A DNA stretch of 64,000 bases from Verrucomicrobiota bacterium (GCA_016721945.1 JADKHC010000001.1:124001-188000), one strand, 5' to 3'; numbered from the stretch's first letter, positions 48,235 to 57,754 are shown. Notes: a model not told the origin generated them from the letters alone. Made by a program: numbers and translations.

Positions 48235-49314
48235 GTGCCGCTTCCAACCGATCTCTTTGACTACTCGTTGCCACCCCACCTCGTGGCGCAAACGCCCGCG
48301 CTCCACCGCGATCATTCACGTTTGCTCGTCGTCGATCGGGCCAGCCGCACCCTCTCGCACCACGTTTTCTCGGACCTGCCGCAATTCCTGCGCCCGGGAG
48401 ATATCCTGATTCGTAACAACGCCAGCGTGCTCCCCGCGCGCCTGCTCGCCCGGCGGCCTACCGGCGGTGCCGTCGAGTGCTTCCTACTCCACGCCGAACC
48501 AGCCCACGGCACCAACGTCTGGACCTGCCTCGTCAAACCGGGGAAAAAACTTCCGCCCGGCGCCACTTTTACACATGGCGAAGCGTTCACCGGAGAAATC
48601 GTCGCCAAGCAGGACAACGGCTGCGCGCTCGTGCGTTTTTCTACTCTAGGCGATGAACCGATCACCGCTGTCGCCAACCGCCTCGGCCAAATCCCTCTCC
48701 CGCCCTACATCGAGCGCGAAGGCACCGCCACCGAACGCAGCCACGACATCGAGCGCTACCAAACCGTGTACGCCGATCAAGCCAAACAAGTCGCTGTGGC
48801 CGCTCCGACCGCGGGACTGCACTTCACGCCCGAACTACTCGCCAAGCTTCAAACCAACGGAGTCTCCACCGCCGAAGTGACGCTACACGTCGGCCTCGGC
48901 ACCTTTAAACCCATCACCGCGCCCGCGATCGAAGAACACGCGATCCACCGCGAGCTCTACGAGCTGCCACCCGCGACCCAACGCGTGCTCTTTCCGCCTT
49001 GTGGTCGCCGAATTGCCGTCGGCACCACCAGCGTGCGCTCGATTGAAGATTTCCTGAGCCGCCAGTCCGCGCCCTCCGACCAAACCTTCGCGGGCGAAGC
49101 CGATATTTTCATCTATCCACCCCGAACTTTCCGCGGGATCGATGCGCTCATCACGAATTTTCATCAACCACGTTCCACCCTGCTCTGCCTCGTGTCTGCG
49201 TTTCTTGCACCTGGTTCGGCAGACGGCATTGCTTGGATTCGCGAAATCTACGCCGAGGCCATCGCGCGCGAGTACCGCTTCTTCAGCTACGGCGACGCGA
49301 TGCTGATTTTGTAG
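48235..49314 (+). CDS. queA: S-adenosylmethionine:tRNA ribosyltransferase-isomerase
   Basis: 359 residues from a GTG start. Characteristic stretches: LFDYSLPPHLVAQTPALHRD, PGDILIRNNASVLPARLLAR, the YQTVYADQAKQVAVAAPTAG block, GLHFTPELL, GLGTFKPI and the C-terminal TNFHQPRSTLLCLVSAFL. QueA transfers the ribosyl part of SAM to preQ1-modified tRNA to form epoxyqueuosine in the queuosine pathway, in the cytoplasm. Length matches the family. No other queuosine gene is in the window. It is divergent from tRNA-Thr with a 73-bp gap. Confidence 0.96.
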   Translation: MPLPTDLFDYSLPPHLVAQTPALHRDHSRLLVVDRASRTLSHHVFSDLPQFLRPGDILIRNNASVLPARLLARRPTGGAVECFLLHAEPAHGTNVWTCLVKPGKKLPPGATFTHGEAFTGEIVAKQDNGCALVRFSTLGDEPITAVANRLGQIPLPPYIEREGTATERSHDIERYQTVYADQAKQVAVAAPTAGLHFTPELLAKLQTNGVSTAEVTLHVGLGTFKPITAPAIEEHAIHRELYELPPATQRVLFPPCGRRIAVGTTSVRSIEDFLSRQSAPSDQTFAGEADIFIYPPRTFRGIDALITNFHQPRSTLLCLVSAFLAPGSADGIAWIREIYAEAIAREYRFFSYGDAMLIL

Positions 49315-49400
49315 TTTTACAAAAAAAAACGCAGCGCGACTTGCGTCTGCAAAAAAGGTGAGCCCTTTGTGGCGATTAGTTTAACATCAAACTACTTGCT

Positions 49401-49982
49401 ATGAAAACAACCCATCGTCTATTCCTCGCCGTGGCCGCTCTCGCGACCGCCTTTGCCTCAACTGCTTCCGCTGCTGTCGAAACCTATGAGATCGACACGG
49501 CCCACTCCTCGGTCGGCTTTAGCATCCGCCACTTCGTGAGCAAGACCTCCGGCTCCTTCGGCAACGTCACCGGCACCATCGTCGTCGACCGCGACAATCT
49601 GGAAAAGTCCTCGGTCGAGGCCACCATCGCAATCGCGAGCGTCAACACCTCGAACGAAAAACGTGACGCTCATTTGCAAGCTCCCGATTTTTTTGATGCC
49701 GCGAAGTTCGCCACTGCCACCTTTAAGAGCAAATCCTGGAAAAAAACGGGCGACGACAGCTTCGATGTCACCGGCGACCTCACGCTCAAGGGTGTAACCA
49801 AGGAAATCGTGCTCAAGACCAAGCTCCTCGGCTTCGGCGACGGCATGAAAGGCGCCAAACTCTCCGGCTGGGAATCGACCATCACGCTGAAGCGCTCGGA
49901 ATTCGGCATCAGCGCCTACACCGGCGCGGTCGGCGAAGAAGTTGCGCTCACGATTGGCGTCGAAGGCATTTTGAAGAAGTAA
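49401..49982 (+). CDS. YceI-family periplasmic lipid-binding protein
   Basis: 193 residues with a signal peptide ending at STASAA. The mature part is a YceI lipocalin-like barrel: YEIDTAHSSVGFSIRHFVSK, GTIVVDRDNLEKSSVEATI, the NEKRDAHLQAPDFFDAAKF block and DLTLKGVTKEIVLKTKLLG. Family members bind long isoprenoid chains in the periplasm; the cellular role here is unknown. It lies 86 bp after queA and has a strong terminator of its own, so probably forms a single-gene unit or a read-through unit with queA. Confidence 0.92.
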   Translation: MKTTHRLFLAVAALATAFASTASAAVETYEIDTAHSSVGFSIRHFVSKTSGSFGNVTGTIVVDRDNLEKSSVEATIAIASVNTSNEKRDAHLQAPDFFDAAKFATATFKSKSWKKTGDDSFDVTGDLTLKGVTKEIVLKTKLLGFGDGMKGAKLSGWESTITLKRSEFGISAYTGAVGEEVALTIGVEGILKK

Positions 49983-50014
49983 CGCTTCTCAACACCCACC
50001 CACCTTCTTTCACG

Positions 50015-50046
50015 AGGACGGCCTTTCACGGCCGTCCTTTATTTTT
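50015..50046 (+). terminator. Rho-independent terminator of the YceI gene
   Basis: AGGACGGCC-TTTCA-CGGCCGTCCT forms a GC-rich hairpin followed by TTATTTTT, about 33 bp after the stop codon. Confidence 0.78.
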
Positions 50047-50076
50047 GCCCAACTCTGCATAGACTGCGCACACCGC

Positions 50077-50439
50077 ATGCCCAACACCGAGATCCAAGCC
50101 CTTGTCGATGACGCCACGTTCGATTTCACGATGGGCGACCACACCGCCGCCCTCGAAAAACTCACGCGCGCCACGAACCAGTCGCCTGATACCTTTTCCG
50201 CTTGGCATGCGCTCGCGGAAGTAAATTTCCACCTACGCCAGTACGACGAAGCTCTGCGCGCCGCCGAACGCGCCTACGCCTTGAACGCGGACGACCTCTA
50301 CATCAATACGACGCTCTCACGCATCTGGATGGAAAAAGGCGACAAAACCACCGCCGAGAAATACGGCGCCCAGGCAAAGATTCTGAGCTGGAAAGACCAG
50401 CTCAAGAACCCCGTAGACCACACCAGTGGCCTGAGCTAG
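50077..50439 (+). CDS. Small TPR protein
   Basis: 120 residues without a signal peptide. Two to three tetratricopeptide units are visible: FDFTMGDHTAALEKLTRATN, the AWHALAEVNFHLRQYDEALRAAERAYAL block and LYINTTLSRIWMEKGDKTTAEKYGAQA. This makes a cytoplasmic protein-protein interaction module of unknown partner. The stop lies 3 bp from the convergent M16 peptidase stop, so the two transcripts must overlap at their 3' ends. Confidence 0.85.
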   Translation: MPNTEIQALVDDATFDFTMGDHTAALEKLTRATNQSPDTFSAWHALAEVNFHLRQYDEALRAAERAYALNADDLYINTTLSRIWMEKGDKTTAEKYGAQAKILSWKDQLKNPVDHTSGLS

Positions 50440-50442
50440 AAC

Positions 50443-53004
50443 TCAGGGCCGCACCACGAGTTGCGTGCGCAGTTCGCGCTTGAAATACTTCTGGGCGAAC
50501 CCGGTGATCGCTTCAATCGTCACCGCATCAATATAGCCGCCGTAATTCTGCCAGTCGTTGATCGGCAGCCCGCAGAGCACGTTAAGCCCGGCTTGCATAG
50601 CGCGAGAAGAATTCGTTTGCAGGCTCATACGGCGTGCCGCCTTGAGCCTCGTTTGACAGCGGCTCAGCTCATCGGCCGTGATCTGGCCGGCTTGCACGCG
50701 CGCAATCTCAGCGTCGAATTCCACCAGCACCTCGGCGTAACTCTTCGGACTCGTACCGGCATAAAATGAAAACATGCCTGTATCCAAACCGCTGACACGG
50801 CTGGAACGCACGAAATACGCCAGGCCTTTTTCTTCGCGCACGCGTTCGAAAAGCCGCGACGACATGCCGCTGAAAAGTTCGTCAGCCACTTCGCCCACGT
50901 AGAAATCCGGGCTGCACAATCCCGGTCCGGGAAACGCCTGAAACACCACCGCCTGCTCACGTGGCTGCACTTCGACGAAGTCGCCCACCTCGGCCGGTTT
51001 TTCAAATTTGATCGAGGGCAACGCCAGCTTCCCACGTGGTACGCGTCCGAGCATTTTCTTCAACTTGGGCACTAGCGTACGCCGGTCAAAGTCGCCCGCG
51101 ACCGCGAGCACGATGTTATCGGAGACAAAGAGCGTTTTCCATAACGCCGCGAGATCGGTCGGCGTGAGTGCACGCAATCCTTCGATTTCGCCACCCGGTT
51201 CCACACCCAATGGATAGGTACCAAAGAATTTCTTGCGCGCGAGTTTTCGTCCGAGCGTCACGACGTCGTCCGCATCCTGTTTCAAATCGGCGATCTGCGC
51301 CTCGCACTCGGTCTTAAAAGTCGACGCCTTGAAGGTCGGCGAGAAGACCGCTTCCTCCAGCAAAGCAAGCGCCCGGTCAAGGTCCGTAGGCAAAACTTCG
51401 GCCGCAAGTCCTAAACTATTGTTACCGGAAAACGGGAAAAACGAACCGCCCACTTCCTCAATGAAATGTGCCACCTCGGCCGCGCTGCGTTTGCGCGTAT
51501 CCTTGGTGAGCATCGTCGCCAGCAAGCTGGAGGCACCGCGCTTGCCGGGTTTTTCATAATGCGCTCCACCCAAGCAGAGCAGTCGCAGGTGAATATTTGG
51601 CAGATGCGGCTCGTGCTGTAAAAGAAGGCGCACGCCATTCGGCAGCTTGATTTCATCAAACTCGACTGCTGCCGGTTTCGCTTTTTTAGCGGTAGTAGTT
51701 TGACCAGCAGTAGCCAACGGATTGAGTGAAACCGCGGTCTGTCGAGCCGGCACGAGATAAGTTTTCAGTACGCGTTTGAAATCGGCGTTGGTCGCCGCCC
51801 GCAACCGCTCGAAGTAAGTCTTGGTGAAGCCTACGTCGCCCACCACAACCTCAGCCGAACCGAGGCGCGAGGCCTGGCCGCTCATGGTTTTTCGAGAATT
51901 GATTTCGCCAACGACCAGCTGCCGAATGGCCTTTTTGAGTTGGGCCGGAGTAAAGCCGCGCACGGCATAACGTGCCAGCAGCTTCTCGATCGCCGCCGTC
52001 GCAGCCTCGCGTTTACCTGCATCGCAGGTGTAGGAAATATAGAACAGTCCCATGCCCGCAGGTGTCCAGCTATGCGTATCGATAGCATGCACCAGACCGG
52101 CCTTCTCACGCACTTCCTGCCATAGAACCGAACTATCGCCTCCACCCAACATGACGGAAACAAGATCGAGCAACGGCGCATCCGCGTGCGCAATACCCGG
52201 GATGTGCCAGGCCAGGCCCGAGCGGGTCAACTCGACTTCCTCGAAGCGATGCAGTGCGCGCGAAGCGAGTTGCGGCGGCTCCTCAGTGAGCAAGACAGGC
52301 GCCAGGCGTTGACGCGGCGTCGCGCCAAAGTGCTTGGTGATCGCCGCCATCGTGGAGGCGGAATCGATTGCGCCCGCGACGACAACCACGAGGTTATTCG
52401 GCACGTAGCGAGCCTGGTAGTAGGCCACCAGATCGTCGCGTGATACACTGGAAAAAATCTCTTTGTACCCAATGATCGGATACCGAAACGGATGCTGGCG
52501 GAAAGCCGTGTCGAAGAGCGTCTCGCCGAGTCGCTGGTCCGGATCGTCGCGCCCCATGTCGATCTCCCGCAGGATGACATCCTTTTCGCGCGCAACTTCA
52601 TCGGCTGGCAGCGACGAATGCAGCACCATGTCCGCCAACAAGTCGACCGCCACAGCAACGTGTTCCGCCGGCAGATCGATGTAGTAAACCGTGCGGTCAA
52701 AAGTCGTGTAAGCATTGATGTAGCCACCGTGCGCCTGAACTGTAGTTGAAATCTCCCTACCTGCGCGTTTTGCGGTGCCCTTGAAAAGCAGATGTTCGAG
52801 GTAATGCGATAGCCCGGCACCCAGCAGCGCGCCTTCGTGAATACTGCCCGTCTTCACCCAGACCTGCACTGAAGCGACTGGCGCCGAGTGGTCAGGTTTG
52901 AGGAGCACGGTCAGGCCATTCGGCAATACGGTGCGTTCCACCGGCTCGCGCCAGAACGTATCGAGCAACCGGAAATCTGCAGCAGAGGTGTTCGTTTTTG
53001 ACAT
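50443..53004 (-). CDS. M16-family zinc metallopeptidase, two fused halves
   Basis: 853 residues from the ATG at 53004; an in-frame TTG at 53049 is less likely. The first half carries the inverted zinc motif HxxEH at residues 67-71 (SHYLEHLLFKGT), preceded by NGLTVLLKPDHSAPVASVQV. The second half (from about 450, LPNGVRLLLQHEPHLPNIHL) repeats the fold but lacks HxxEH, as is usual for the inactive partner domain. The length and fusion fit pitrilysin-like bacterial peptidases that cut short peptides inside a closed chamber. No signal peptide is seen, so cytoplasmic location is inferred. Confidence 0.92.
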   Translation of the reverse strand: MSKTNTSAADFRLLDTFWREPVERTVLPNGLTVLLKPDHSAPVASVQVWVKTGSIHEGALLGAGLSHYLEHLLFKGTAKRAGREISTTVQAHGGYINAYTTFDRTVYYIDLPAEHVAVAVDLLADMVLHSSLPADEVAREKDVILREIDMGRDDPDQRLGETLFDTAFRQHPFRYPIIGYKEIFSSVSRDDLVAYYQARYVPNNLVVVVAGAIDSASTMAAITKHFGATPRQRLAPVLLTEEPPQLASRALHRFEEVELTRSGLAWHIPGIAHADAPLLDLVSVMLGGGDSSVLWQEVREKAGLVHAIDTHSWTPAGMGLFYISYTCDAGKREAATAAIEKLLARYAVRGFTPAQLKKAIRQLVVGEINSRKTMSGQASRLGSAEVVVGDVGFTKTYFERLRAATNADFKRVLKTYLVPARQTAVSLNPLATAGQTTTAKKAKPAAVEFDEIKLPNGVRLLLQHEPHLPNIHLRLLCLGGAHYEKPGKRGASSLLATMLTKDTRKRSAAEVAHFIEEVGGSFFPFSGNNSLGLAAEVLPTDLDRALALLEEAVFSPTFKASTFKTECEAQIADLKQDADDVVTLGRKLARKKFFGTYPLGVEPGGEIEGLRALTPTDLAALWKTLFVSDNIVLAVAGDFDRRTLVPKLKKMLGRVPRGKLALPSIKFEKPAEVGDFVEVQPREQAVVFQAFPGPGLCSPDFYVGEVADELFSGMSSRLFERVREEKGLAYFVRSSRVSGLDTGMFSFYAGTSPKSYAEVLVEFDAEIARVQAGQITADELSRCQTRLKAARRMSLQTNSSRAMQAGLNVLCGLPINDWQNYGGYIDAVTIEAITGFAQKYFKRELRTQLVVRP

Positions 53005-53080
53005 GGAAAGAAACAGCTTCGGCGGTTTTGCGCCAAAACCAATCAACAACTACCGAAGCGCACAACTCCTGCGGCGCAGC

Positions 53081-53521
53081 TCAAGCCGACTCCAACGCCT
53101 CCGGCGCTGAAGATCCGAAACGAGGCTTTTTCGATGGCAGGAACGGCTTCACAAACGCGTCGTCGAAGGTGTAGATATCAGAAAAATCCTCACGCCGGTC
53201 GTTCTCGGTTTTGCTAAAAACGTTGTACTCAATCAGATTGAAAACCAGGTCGCCAAAATGCCGGCAGTGCGTGATGCCCCAAGAGTTGAGTACGGTCTTG
53301 GCCAGCGGACCATATTGATCGAGCGCGTAAGCACGCAGGCCTTCCAAAAGCTCGGGCCCACTTACGTGCTGGCTGCGTTGGGCGCGTTCGGTGTCTTTCT
53401 TGCGCAATTCCTTCACCGTCTGATCAAGACCATGCCGGATAAACGTGTAAGCTTTACGGTCAAACCGGGGGTCTTCTTTGTGGATGAGTTCTACGACCTC
53501 GTTAAAATCCAGATCCTGCAT
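53081..53521 (-). CDS. Minf_1886-family protein of unknown function
   Basis: 146 residues: DLDFNEVVELIHKEDPRFDR, the AYTFIRHGLDQTVKELRKKD block, then SGPELLEGLRAYALDQYGPL and GITHCRHFGDLVFNLIE. This matches the small family named after Minf_1886 that I know as limited to Planctomycetota and Verrucomicrobiota. No catalytic motif is apparent and the function is unknown. It sits upstream of the M16 peptidase on the same strand (76-bp gap) and is divergent from the Fur-like gene. It is useful here mainly as a taxonomic marker. Confidence 0.85.
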   Translation of the reverse strand: MQDLDFNEVVELIHKEDPRFDRKAYTFIRHGLDQTVKELRKKDTERAQRSQHVSGPELLEGLRAYALDQYGPLAKTVLNSWGITHCRHFGDLVFNLIEYNVFSKTENDRREDFSDIYTFDDAFVKPFLPSKKPRFGSSAPEALESA

Positions 53522-53704
53522 GTTAGTTGATAACGTACCAATACCACCCGGATTTACGTAATCTCAAGCCTGCGGATGAAATATCGTCAGGGAGAACCCT
53601 GTCCGCGCTGTAGGGGAAACTTGTAGTTTTAGGGCTTTCTTGCAAATTGGCGTATTTACAAATTGCGTTTCACTGGCGAAAGGGTCATTTTTACTGGTGT
53701 AATT

Positions 53705-54280
53705 ATGATCGCTTCTACACAGACAAATCATCCGTTGGCGTCCGTCACTCAAGAGGGAGCCAAACCGCAGGCCGCGATCGACGTCGCCTGCAGCCGCCTG
53801 AAAGCAGCTGGTTTGCGTATCACCCAGCCGCGCGTGGCGATTTTGGAAGCTCTTATCAAACGCGCCCAGCCGGCCAGCATCGAACAGATCCACAGCGACC
53901 TCGCTGACTCCGCCTGTGACTTGGTCACGGTCTATCGCTGCCTCGCTGCGTTCCAAGAAGTCGGACTCGTCCGCCTCTGCTATTTCCACAACGGCACCAG
54001 CCTCTACCAGATCAAACTCGACAACGAAAATCCCTTTCACGTCGTTTCGAAAGAGACGAATGAAGTCGAGGAACTCGATGCCGAAAGCTCCGCCGAACTC
54101 CGCGCGGTCATTGGCCGCATTCAGGAAACGCTAAAAGCGCGTGGCTATAGCGAGGTTTCCAACCTCGTACAGTTCTTCGCGCAAAAGCCAAAGTTTGCCG
54201 GTATGCGCGAACAATCCAACGTCGCCAGCACGCCACTCCAAGCTCCGCAACGTAATCAAGCGCCGGTCATCAAAGCCTAA
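53705..54280 (+). CDS. Fur-family transcriptional regulator
   Basis: 191 residues from the ATG at 53705; an earlier in-frame ATG at 53663 would add residues without similarity. The winged helix reads AGLRITQPRVAILEALIKRA and SIEQIHSDLADSACDLVTVY-RCL. The dimerisation half (VRLCYFHNGTSLYQIKLDNE, PFHVVSKETNEVEELDAES) lacks both CxxC pairs of structural zinc and the usual His-rich HHDH segment, so metal sensing may be altered. It could be a PerR-, Zur- or iron-type sensor; the superoxide dismutase gene opposite suggests an oxidative-stress or metal link (inference). CAAATTG is repeated 16 bp apart just upstream (53644 and 53660). Confidence 0.85.
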   Translation: MIASTQTNHPLASVTQEGAKPQAAIDVACSRLKAAGLRITQPRVAILEALIKRAQPASIEQIHSDLADSACDLVTVYRCLAAFQEVGLVRLCYFHNGTSLYQIKLDNENPFHVVSKETNEVEELDAESSAELRAVIGRIQETLKARGYSEVSNLVQFFAQKPKFAGMREQSNVASTPLQAPQRNQAPVIKA

Positions 54281-54304
54281 ACGACTTCCGCAAATCTTCT
54301 TTCA

Positions 54305-54338
54305 AAACGCCGAGCCGAAAAGGCCCGGCGTTTTTTTG
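54305..54338. terminator. Bidirectional terminator between fur-like and sod genes
   Basis: AACGCCGAGCC-GAAAA-GGCCCGGCGTT with a T7 run on the plus side and AAAA before the left arm. It serves the Fur-like gene and probably also the convergent superoxide dismutase gene. Confidence 0.8.
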
Positions 54339-54363
54339 CGCAGCAAACGCCCCCTCGAACAGA

Positions 54364-55110
54364 TTAAGTGGCCAGCGCGCGGCGGTAATTGATATCGGCC
54401 TGCGACCAGTTCACGACGTGCCAAAACGCCGCGACATAATCGGCCCGGCGATTCTGGTATTTCAGGTAATAGGCGTGCTCCCAAACATCGAGGCCAAGCA
54501 CAGGCGTTTCGCCCGCTAAAAGCGGCGAGTCCTGATTCGCACTGGATTTCACGACCAACTGCCCATTCGCAACCACAAGCCAGGACCAACCGCTGCCAAA
54601 ACGTTTCATCGCCGCATCGCTAAATTGCGTCTTAAACCCATCGTAACCGCCAAACGTCTTTTTAATCGCGATGGCGAGTTCACCTTTAGGTTCACCACCG
54701 GCGCCGGGCGCCAGGATCTCCCAAAAGAACGCGTGATTCACATGGCCGCCCAGATTATTGCGCAGGATCGTGCGCTCGGGCTCAGACACAGCATCCAGTT
54801 TTGCCAGCAAGCTAGCCGAACCGGCCGCCAGCAGCTCAGGATGTTTTTCCAGCACCTTGTTCGCATTCGTGATATACGCTTGGTGGTGTTTCGTGTGGTG
54901 AATTTCCATCGTGCGTGCGTCGATGTGCGGCTCGAGCGCATCATAGGCGTAGGGTAATTTCGGCAGCGTTAACAAAGCCGCTGCACCGGCATCCGCCGCC
55001 CGGGTAGTCTGCACCAACCCCAGACCGATCAGCGCCGCCCCAGCGCCTAATGTCTTCAACGCAGCGCGCCGCGTCATCCCACCCTTCTCGGCATTTTCGG
55101 AGTAACTCAT
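54364..55110 (-). CDS. Exported Fe/Mn superoxide dismutase
   Basis: 248 residues. The N-terminus has a twin-arginine-type signal ([20 protein letters not shown] after an 11-residue lead), so the enzyme is probably moved folded to the periplasm. The mature domain has all metal ligands in family motifs: [17 protein letters not shown] (His), [16 protein letters not shown] (His), and [20 protein letters not shown] (Asp and His). GGH in the second motif and SSANQDSPL favour manganese or cambialistic use over strict iron, though that cannot be settled by eye. It disproportionates superoxide. Convergent with the Fur-like gene. Confidence 0.94.
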   Translation of the reverse strand: MSYSENAEKGGMTRRAALKTLGAGAALIGLGLVQTTRAADAGAAALLTLPKLPYAYDALEPHIDARTMEIHHTKHHQAYITNANKVLEKHPELLAAGSASLLAKLDAVSEPERTILRNNLGGHVNHAFFWEILAPGAGGEPKGELAIAIKKTFGGYDGFKTQFSDAAMKRFGSGWSWLVVANGQLVVKSSANQDSPLLAGETPVLGLDVWEHAYYLKYQNRRADYVAAFWHVVNWSQADINYRRALAT

Positions 55111-55162
55111 GGGAGTTTAGTTACCCAGAAAACACGCGCCTGCAACGGACGCAGCGCTTTTC

Positions 55163-55870
55163 TCAACCGTCGTAGCGGTAGCCAACTCCGTGAATGGTCA
55201 CGATGGCAACGGGCGTTTCAGCCTCGGCCTCGATCTTCTTGCGCAGTTGCGCCACATGCTGGTCGAGCGTCCGCGTCGTCCCGAAATAGTCGACACCCCA
55301 AGCCGCGTTAAGCAACGCGTCCCGCGTCAGCACTTCGCCCGGATGCGAGGCAAAGACTTCGATCAATTTCAATTCACGCGCGGTCAACGCAGTGGATATC
55401 CCCTTGAGTGTAGCGGTGAATTTCTTGCGATCAACTTCCGCCGCACCAAAACGCATCACCACCGGCAAATCTGTTTTCGCCTCGCCCGGCTGCAGACCGG
55501 ATACCCGCGCGCGACGCAGCAATGCCTCCACTCGCGCCAATAATTCATGCACACCAAAAGGTTTAGCCATGTAGTCGTCGGCGCCGAGTTTTAGACCCAC
55601 GACCTTGTCGATCTCTTCGCCCTTCGCCGTGAGAAACAAAACCGGCACTCGTCCGTCACGCGCGCGGATTTCGCGGCAGACATCGTAACCGCTCTTCTTC
55701 GGCATCATCACATCCAGAATCACGAGATCGAATTTCTCCTGCGCAAAGACCTTCAACGCTTGCGCGCCATCGGTGGTCGCGGTGACCGCGTAGTTTTCGC
55801 TTTCCAACGTGGCGGTCAGCCCCAGGCGGATATTGGCGTCGTCTTCGGCGATCAAAATTTTTGCTTTCAT
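55163..55870 (-). CDS. OmpR/PhoB-family response regulator
   Basis: 235 residues: a receiver with acidic pair ED/D (9-11) and phospho-acceptor Asp53 in LVILDVMMPKKSGYD, then a winged-helix effector domain (ALTARELKLIEVFASHPGEV, LTRDALLNAAWGVDYFGTTR, TLDQHVAQLRKKIE, VTIHGVGYRYDG). Its ATG overlaps the stop of the kinase gene upstream as ATGA (55867-55870), so translation is coupled to the partner kinase. Gene order is kinase first, regulator second. Targets are unknown. Confidence 0.95.
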   Translation of the reverse strand: MKAKILIAEDDANIRLGLTATLESENYAVTATTDGAQALKVFAQEKFDLVILDVMMPKKSGYDVCREIRARDGRVPVLFLTAKGEEIDKVVGLKLGADDYMAKPFGVHELLARVEALLRRARVSGLQPGEAKTDLPVVMRFGAAEVDRKKFTATLKGISTALTARELKLIEVFASHPGEVLTRDALLNAAWGVDYFGTTRTLDQHVAQLRKKIEAEAETPVAIVTIHGVGYRYDG

Positions 55871-57678
55871 GGCAGGTAAAGAACGAACTCTGCGCCACCG
55901 CCAGAACGTGCTTCGTAGGTCAACTCGCCGCCCAGGCCGCGCGCCAACTGACGTGCAATACTCAGCCCGAGTCCCGCCCCGCCCTTCTCGGCGGTCAGCG
56001 TGTCATCCACGCGGTGAAACTTTTCGAAAATCCGCTCGCGATGTGCGACCGGAACGCCCGGCCCGCGATCACCGACACGCACCTCGACTCCGCCATCTGC
56101 GCACGGACGCAGCACCACAAACGCCTCGCCGCCCGCAGCGGCGTACTTGCAGGCATTGTCGAGCAGGTTGAGCACGATCTGTTCAACCGCATCGCGGTCT
56201 GTGGTTACCGAAACTACCTCCACCGGCAAATCTCGTTTCAGCTCCAACCCTGATTCGGCAATCCGTGGCGCATGCGCATCGAGTAACTGCCCAAGCGCGG
56301 CTGAAAGATCGAGCGGTGCTAGTTGGTACTTTTTCCGGCCCTGCTCTAACCGGCTGAAATCGAGAACATTATTGACCAGTCGTGCGAGCCGCTGGGTTTC
56401 GCGACCTATCGTGCGCAGATATTCGCCACGCTTTTCGCCTTCGGCCACGCGGCCCTGCTCCAACAATTCGGAATAGAGGCGAATCGTCGTCAGCGGCGTT
56501 TTGAATTCATGCGAGACGTTGGCCACAAACGAAGTTTTCTGCGCCGCATCGGCCGCACTGCTGCGCGCCTGCCAGAGCAAGAGCGAACCACCGGCCAGAA
56601 TCGCGATCACCAAGATCGCAGCCAGCATCAACCCGATAAATACAAAACCACCGCCGCTCTCCGCTGGCGCGTAGGCCAAATACGCGACAACTTCCCAGCC
56701 CGGCAAGAGTGCGGATGCAAGAGGGACTCGCGCCACTGGGGCCGCCCCTGTTTCTGTAACCTTGCCCGCCTGATGAACCACGCGGCCTTTATCGTCGCGC
56801 AAAGCATAACCTTCATCCATCGCTAACTCGGAAGGAACTGCTCCGCCCAACCGCGACACCAGCGCTGTCATCTCCACTTCCACGCCGCGCACATCACCGT
56901 TGGTTCCGGACTGCACCCAGCCCAATAAATGCAATCGGCCGTCCGCCATCATCGGCGTCCATCCTCTGTGGTCGGGTTGGACCTGCACAGGTGCGGGCGC
57001 TGACGCCTCAAAGTTCGACTCCATCTTGTCCGTCTCCGCTTCCCGCATGGCACTGTCTTTACGCAGATAACTGGATACGGAGAAAGATGATTTAGCTCTG
57101 GCAAGTGATTGTGTTTCTTTGCGCGCACTCTGCACTTTGCTAACATTGGAGGCCACCTGCTGGCGGTTGTCTTCCATCTGCGCCTTTTCCTCCGAGGCAA
57201 TCCATTGCTGAATCACCGGCGCTGGCGCAGCCACCACAGGTTGGCCACGCGATTGCCAGGGCAGACTCTCCAGCAGCTTGGTCGCAAACCGACGACGGAA
57301 ACCGCGTGCATCTTCGCTCGTAGCCGAACCAGCCGGTCGTAGTAAACGCCCATCCGCAGCACAGCGAAAAGTTGTCCGCACCAGCGGGTTTCCCCGTTCC
57401 CATTCCTCGAGAAACGCATCCAGCGATACCGCCGGTGCTTCGGCCAATGTGTCGAGCAGCCCAGCTTCGACATCGCCGACGAAGAGTTCGACATTCTCCG
57501 CGACCAAGCGGGCTCTCGCTTCCACGGCTGCACGCCGGGCTGCTTCCGTCAGGCTAACTCGGGTCGCCAGCCGAGTTTCTTCACGGCGCAACAACAACCA
57601 GGCACCTGCGCCAACACCCAACGCCGCGACGAGCAGCAGGAGCCAGTAAAGGAAAAGGCGGCGCGAGGTAGCGATCAC
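55867..57678 (-). CDS. Membrane sensor histidine kinase (PhoR/BaeS type)
   Basis: 603 residues from a GTG start. An N-terminal membrane helix (LFLYWLLLLVAALGVGAGAW), a periplasmic region of about 320 residues with a Gln/Ser-rich central part and a beta-rich distal part, a second membrane helix (FVFIGLMLAAILVIAILAGG), HisKA with the phospho-His in NVSHEFKTPLTTIRLYSELL, and HATPase_c with NLLDNACKYA, DRGPGVP and GGAGLGLSIARQLA boxes. The two-helix topology indicates periplasmic sensing; no known ligand fold is recognised in the long loop. It forms a coupled pair with the regulator downstream. Confidence 0.93.
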   Translation of the reverse strand: MIATSRRLFLYWLLLLVAALGVGAGAWLLLRREETRLATRVSLTEAARRAAVEARARLVAENVELFVGDVEAGLLDTLAEAPAVSLDAFLEEWERGNPLVRTTFRCAADGRLLRPAGSATSEDARGFRRRFATKLLESLPWQSRGQPVVAAPAPVIQQWIASEEKAQMEDNRQQVASNVSKVQSARKETQSLARAKSSFSVSSYLRKDSAMREAETDKMESNFEASAPAPVQVQPDHRGWTPMMADGRLHLLGWVQSGTNGDVRGVEVEMTALVSRLGGAVPSELAMDEGYALRDDKGRVVHQAGKVTETGAAPVARVPLASALLPGWEVVAYLAYAPAESGGGFVFIGLMLAAILVIAILAGGSLLLWQARSSAADAAQKTSFVANVSHEFKTPLTTIRLYSELLEQGRVAEGEKRGEYLRTIGRETQRLARLVNNVLDFSRLEQGRKKYQLAPLDLSAALGQLLDAHAPRIAESGLELKRDLPVEVVSVTTDRDAVEQIVLNLLDNACKYAAAGGEAFVVLRPCADGGVEVRVGDRGPGVPVAHRERIFEKFHRVDDTLTAEKGGAGLGLSIARQLARGLGGELTYEARSGGGAEFVLYLP

Positions 57679-57701
57679 GGTTCAAAGCTAGTTGAAGGTT
57701 T

Positions 57702-57745
57702 CGGCCGATCACAACCTCGCGCTTGCGAGGTTGTGAGATCGGCCG
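57702..57745. terminator. Long hairpin between vWA lipoprotein and kinase genes
   Basis: CGGCCGATC-ACAACCTCGC pairs with GCGAGGTTGT-GA-GATCGGCCG around GCTT, with a 2-nt bulge. It starts 9 bp after the vWA stop codon. There is no U-run, so a factor-assisted terminator or an RNA-processing or REP-like hairpin is possible. Confidence 0.5.
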
Positions 57746-57754
57746 TCAAATCTA

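Noticed and set aside
49316..49352. Terminator directly after queA (ACGCA/TGCGT hairpin between A-runs)
   Set aside because: The stem has only five pairs and the tail is A-rich rather than T-rich on the coding strand.
53005..53049. Upstream TTG start for the M16 peptidase
   Set aside because: The added residues show no family similarity and TTG is a poor start; the ATG at 53004 fits the known N-terminus.
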